This document shows, in pieces, positions 5,458-7,690 of a DNA stretch of 7,690 nt. Source of the stretch: Acidobacteriaceae bacterium (GTDB lineage: Bacteria > Acidobacteriota > Terriglobia > Terriglobales > Acidobacteriaceae). The position numbers and the translations under genes were made by a program. The stretch is from NCBI GenBank assembly GCA_030044455.1, contig JASHVU010000715.1, forward strand, positions 1 through 7,690. The letters run 5' to 3'. The notes under the pieces were generated by a model that worked only from the letters and a program-made list of their open reading frames with translations, had not been told where the DNA came from and made no database searches. Positions within the stretch are counted from its first letter, which is position 1. Every line of letters starts with the position of its first letter.

Positions 5458-5567
5458 GCAGGGGTTAAAGCCCCGACTCATTTTGTGGTCCTTATCGGCG
5501 CGAGTGAATTCGCGCCTTGATACGAGACCATATTCTGACGAATTTTTCCGCAGCCTATAGCGCCCGG
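5458..5567 (+). repeat. Interspersed hairpin repeat, copy 2
   Basis: Hairpin 1 is GGGGTTAAAGCCCC (5461-5474); the C-to-T change keeps a pair as G-T in one direction. Hairpin 2 is GGCGCGA...TCGCGCC (5497-5516). TTTTTCCGCAGCCT (5543-5556) is shared with copy 1. Together with the segment before it (5353-5457, nothing recognised) and after it (5568-5888, see candidate promoter) it makes up the 536-base gap between the transglycosylase and the UPF0104 gene. Confidence 0.78.
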
Positions 5568-5721
5568 CTCACTGTTGGTGTTTGTCCGGCGCGAGGAAAC
5601 ATGCCCTGACAATTCGTGCTCATCTCGTCGGCTTTTCTCTCGACCCGCAAGGCCCGCACAGATTCTGATGAATCGATCTACGCAATGGTCCCCGGTTCTC
5701 CAAACTCACCCAAAGTGCGTA

Positions 5722-5762
5722 GTTTTTTCATTCGGCGCATCCGTTACACTTTTATTTATACA
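5722..5762 (+). promoter_or_regulatory. AT-rich candidate promoter of the UPF0104 gene
   Basis: This is the most AT-rich stretch of the long gap. It holds TACACT (5745-5750) and a second possible -10, TATACA (5757-5762), preceded by a T-run and TTTTCA (5725-5730). No pair has ideal 17-base spacing. A start near 5755-5770 would leave a leader of about 120 bases before the preferred TTG start. The assignment is tentative. Confidence 0.3.
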
Positions 5763-5888
5763 ACTGTTCCGTGGGCGTCATTTGTTCGGCCGCAGCTGCA
5801 GCTTATGCAGCGCGACGGTGCGGGCAACGAGGGACACTCAGGGAGCAAGTTGAGTTTGTTGAATAGTCCCGGGCCGGACGGAGAAGTT

Positions 5889-6983
5889 TTGAAAAAGAGA
5901 GAGTGGATTCTGGGGTTGGTGGTTCTTGCGGTTCTGGCCGGGTTTGCCTATTGGGGCCGCGACAGAATCCACTTTGATTTCGGACTTTTCCGGCGGCAGG
6001 TTGCGCTGGCTAACTGGTGGCTGATTGCGCTGGCCACGGCCTGCATCTACGCGGGTTACGTCTTCCGCTCGGCGCGCTGGGCGCTGCTGGTGCGGCACAA
6101 CCGGAAGATTGCACCCTTTACGCTGCTTGGGTCGCAGGTGATGGGGTTTACGGCGGTGGCGCTGATTGGGCGCGTTGCCGACCTGGTGAGGCCGTACCTG
6201 GTGTCGCGCAAAACCGGGCTGCCGGTCAGTTCGCAGATTGCTGTTTACATTGTTGAGCGGCTGCTCGATGCGGGCTCGATGGCGCTGATCTTCTCCATTG
6301 CCATGTTCTGGGTGCCAGCCGACCAGATCATCCGCGGAACCACGCATGCTGGTCTGATGGCCAAGCTCACGCACCACAGCCCGTTCCTCGCGCTACTCGT
6401 GGTGCGTTACGGAGGGCTGGTCTTCACCTTGCTCGGTGCGTTGTTTCTGGTTGCCGTGCGGCTGGCCGGGGAACGGGTAGCTTCATTCCTCGAGTTTGGC
6501 TTTGGGATGATTTCAAAGAGCCTGGGTCATGCGGTTGGACACAAAGTGCGCGCATTTCACGCCGGGCTCGACACCATGCGCTCGTTCAGTGACTTTGCCG
6601 GTGCGGCCAGCCTCTCGATTTCAATGTGGATCTTGATTTCGCTTGCATATTTTGTGGGATGCAAGGCGTTTGTGGCCAGTCCGGCTCTGATTTCAATCAC
6701 GCCGCCCAAATGCATTCTGATCATGGTAGGCAGTGGCGGAGCCAGCATACTTCAATTGCCGGTCATTGGCTGGTTCTCACAGATCGGGTTGGTTGCCGTA
6801 ATTCTGGCCGCAGTCTTGGGCGCCTCGCCGGAGGCCGCGACCGCATGCGGCGCAACTCTGTTGCTGGTCACTTTCCTGAGTGTGGTTCCATTGGGTTTGA
6901 TCTGGGCGCAGTTTGACCACGTAAGCCTGCGCAAAGTGACGGTTGAGAGTGAGCGCGCGGACGAAGCGCTGGCGGCGGAGTAG
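5889..6983 (+). CDS. UPF0104 / LPG-synthase-type flippase-like integral membrane protein
   Basis: 364 residues from the TTG at 5889 (MKKREWILGLVV). About seven to eight membrane helices are visible, including about 6-23, 43-61, 79-96, 125-143, 171-193, 241-261 and 317-339. Family motifs are present: FRSARWALLV (59-68), GRVADLVRPYLVSRKTGLP (94-112) and VERLLD (122-127). These are typical of the lysylphosphatidylglycerol-synthase transmembrane domain family (PF03706). The soluble aminoacyl-transfer domain of MprF is absent, so this is the stand-alone form, whose substrate is generally unknown (lipid flipping or glycosyl transfer to lipid are suggested for relatives). Start choice: the frame is open back to 5616, with an ATG at 5805 that lacks a Shine-Dalgarno sequence and a TTG at 5850 after GGGAG. 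The TTG at 5889 has GGAG 5 bases upstream and puts the first helix right at the N-terminus. Confidence 0.85.
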   Translation: MKKREWILGLVVLAVLAGFAYWGRDRIHFDFGLFRRQVALANWWLIALATACIYAGYVFRSARWALLVRHNRKIAPFTLLGSQVMGFTAVALIGRVADLVRPYLVSRKTGLPVSSQIAVYIVERLLDAGSMALIFSIAMFWVPADQIIRGTTHAGLMAKLTHHSPFLALLVVRYGGLVFTLLGALFLVAVRLAGERVASFLEFGFGMISKSLGHAVGHKVRAFHAGLDTMRSFSDFAGAASLSISMWILISLAYFVGCKAFVASPALISITPPKCILIMVGSGGASILQLPVIGWFSQIGLVAVILAAVLGASPEAATACGATLLLVTFLSVVPLGLIWAQFDHVSLRKVTVESERADEALAAE

Positions 6984-7081
6984 GGGGCGGTAGATGAACT
7001 TTATCGGCACGTCTCGAGAGGTTGCGGAAAGACTATGTGCGTGGGGCGAGATTCCCCAAAACCTTCCCTCAGGGGCTAAAG

Positions 7082-7241
7082 TGTCTGCGTGAGAACTGGC
7101 CGCGCCATCGATGGGGAGTTGAAAAAGCCCGCGGCTAAAGCCCTTCCGATACTTTGAGCGATCATTCAGCAGCCTGAAGGCTGCTGCTCCCTCCCCGTTC
7201 TCAGGCAGAAAGTCTCGTCAAGCCGAGTTCTCGCGCAGACT
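7082..7241. mobile_element. Putative MITE-like insertion with terminal inverted repeats
   Basis: The left end GTCTGCGTGAGAACTGGC (7083-7100) and right end GCCGAGTTCTCGCGCAGAC (7222-7240) are inverted repeats with one mismatch and one gap. CTAAAG flanks both sides (7076-7081 and 7242-7247), as a 6-base target duplication would. The 160-base body has no ORF of note; it holds an 8-bp hairpin (7167-7186) and another CTAAAGCCCTT (7135-7145). Caution: CTAAAG is also part of the repeat core, so the duplication may be coincidental. A further inverted copy of the left end, TCTCACGCAGACAC, occurs at 7319-7332, so the boundaries could be wider (7081-7332). Confidence 0.4.
7167..7186. repeat. Perfect 8-bp hairpin inside the putative insertion
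   Basis: CAGCAGCC (7167-7174) and GGCTGCTG (7179-7186) pair perfectly around a TGAA loop. The sequence after it, CTCCCTCCCC, is pyrimidine-rich but not a U-tract, so it is not a convincing terminator. Confidence 0.65.
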
Positions 7242-7379
7242 CTAAAGCCCTTGGTTTATAGGGACCTTATTGGTACGACTGACGTCGTGCCCTTTCAAAG
7301 CAGCGTTTTCGATTGAGGTCTCACGCAGACACCTTAACGCCGTTGCTCCCTCAGACAGTGCTTTCGACGACTCGTACTA

Positions 7380-7690
7380 CTAAACAACTGGTGGCGGAGG
7401 AGCTGAGGGCGGCGGAGCGTCCGGCGACGCTGTGGCGGGCCTGGGATGGAACCACTGCTGCGATTCACGCCGGAAGAGCAACCACGCCAGCAGCACGACG
7501 AATACTCCGTGGACCACCAGGCCGAGGGGCTGGTTGAAGGCGGCCACAATGACGTGAAAGCTGATCCAGCCGAGCGCCAGCCAGCGCGCCCAGTTGCGGC
7601 CGCGCAGCATATAGATGCCGGTTACAACCGCGAGTGCGCCAATCGCGTAGACTCCAGCTTCTTCAAGTATTGTTGGCCGGGTGATGTTGA
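7380..7690 (-). CDS. Small polytopic membrane protein, C-terminal part (5' end beyond the window)
   Basis: On the minus strand the frame is open from the window end (first full codon at 7688) to a TAG at the complement of 7380-7382, giving 102 visible residues. Three hydrophobic segments are seen: about 13-27 (VYAIGALAVVTGIYM), 34-50 (ARWLALGWISFHVIVAA) and 56-72 (LVVHGVFVVLLAWLLF). They are followed by a basic RR and a Pro/Ala-rich tail (80-102) that should be cytoplasmic by the positive-inside rule. The ATG at the complement of 7608-7610 is internal, because the first helix lies before it. I do not recognise a named family. It is convergent with the UPF0104 gene. Confidence 0.65.
   Translation of the reverse strand, partial: NITRPTILEEAGVYAIGALAVVTGIYMLRGRNWARWLALGWISFHVIVAAFNQPLGLVVHGVFVVLLAWLLFRRESQQWFHPRPATASPDAPPPSAPPPPVV

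Larger units (their letters stand above)
7070..7310 (+). repeat. Interspersed hairpin repeat, copy 3 (split by an insertion)
   Basis: The left part, CAGGGGCTAAAG (7070-7081), is identical to the start of copy 1 (3552-3563), but the expected CCCC does not follow. It resumes at CTAAAGCCC (7242-7250) and continues to hairpin 2, GGTACGAC-TGAC-GTCGTGCC (7272-7291), and the tail CGTGCCCTTTCAAA (7286-7299) shared exactly with copy 1. Removing 7082-7247 restores a copy in which the distance from CAGGGG through TTAT(C/T)G is 37 bases, against 38 and 39 in copies 1 and 2. Confidence 0.65.
6984..7379. other. Intergenic region with nested repeats, no gene seen
   Basis: This 396-base stretch lies between two convergent genes. 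It holds repeat copy 3, a putative MITE-like insertion and two strong hairpins, described separately. Positions 6984-7069 show nothing I recognise. No convincing bidirectional terminator with a U-tract is visible, although the hairpins at 7167-7186 and 7272-7291 could serve to separate the converging transcripts. Confidence 0.6.

Noticed and set aside
5366..5853. Two overlapping plus-strand ORFs (5366-5560 and 5575-5853)
   Set aside because: They cover repeat copy 2 and the upstream region of the UPF0104 gene; sequences look non-protein-like and have no family pattern.
3548..7310. The dispersed hairpin copies as a CRISPR array
   Set aside because: Copies are over 1.5 kb apart with genes between them, not regularly spaced, and no cas gene is present.
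7313..7537. Plus-strand ORF of 74 residues
   Set aside because: It is antisense to the membrane-protein gene at the right edge, which has three clear hydrophobic helices.

Overview
The window looks like chromosomal DNA from an Acidobacteriota species, probably of the Acidobacteriaceae/Terriglobia type. This is an inference from family resemblance of the proteins (the exported-protein C-terminus at the left edge, the lone LolC/E-type permease, the soluble lytic transglycosylase with its short N-terminal domain, and the UPF0104 membrane protein) and from intergenic repeats built on GGGGCTAAAGCCCC, which I associate with that phylum. No rRNA, tRNA, IS transposase or CRISPR array is visible.

Layout, left to right. 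Positions 1-393 hold the 3' end of a large, probably exported, Ig-like-domain protein. Three bases later comes a complete LolC/LolE-type ABC transporter permease (397-1641). A compact type II toxin-antitoxin operon follows (Phd-like antitoxin 1699-1938, PIN-domain toxin 1935-2363). It is preceded by a perfect 11+3+11 palindrome that sits on its probable promoter. Downstream are a 29-base exact echo of lolC internal sequence, a small zinc-ribbon protein on the minus strand (2473-2664), a compound palindrome (about 2759-2814) and a flavodoxin-family protein on the minus strand (2817-3425). Divergent from it is a two-gene unit: a Cof-type HAD phosphatase (3704-4606) and a secreted lytic transglycosylase (4624-5352). 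Next is a UPF0104/LPG-synthase-type polytopic membrane protein (about 5889-6983). At the right edge is the C-terminal part of a small minus-strand membrane protein (7380 to the window end).

The larger intergenic regions carry members of one interspersed repeat family (about 3548-3659, 5458-5567 and 7070-7310). Each copy has a GGGG(C/T)TAAAGCCCC hairpin followed 16-20 bases later by a second, 20-base hairpin whose stem varies between copies while base pairing is kept. In the third copy the first hairpin appears split by a roughly 160-base segment with near-perfect 18-base terminal inverted repeats and a CTAAAG duplication, like a MITE.

The genes do not form one pathway. They are mostly cell-envelope functions (lipoprotein or ABC export, peptidoglycan turnover, polytopic membrane proteins) with a toxin-antitoxin module placed next to lolC. 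I see no clear new multi-gene system. The most notable signals are the repeat family with compensatory changes, the nested insertion, and the operator layout of the toxin-antitoxin operon.
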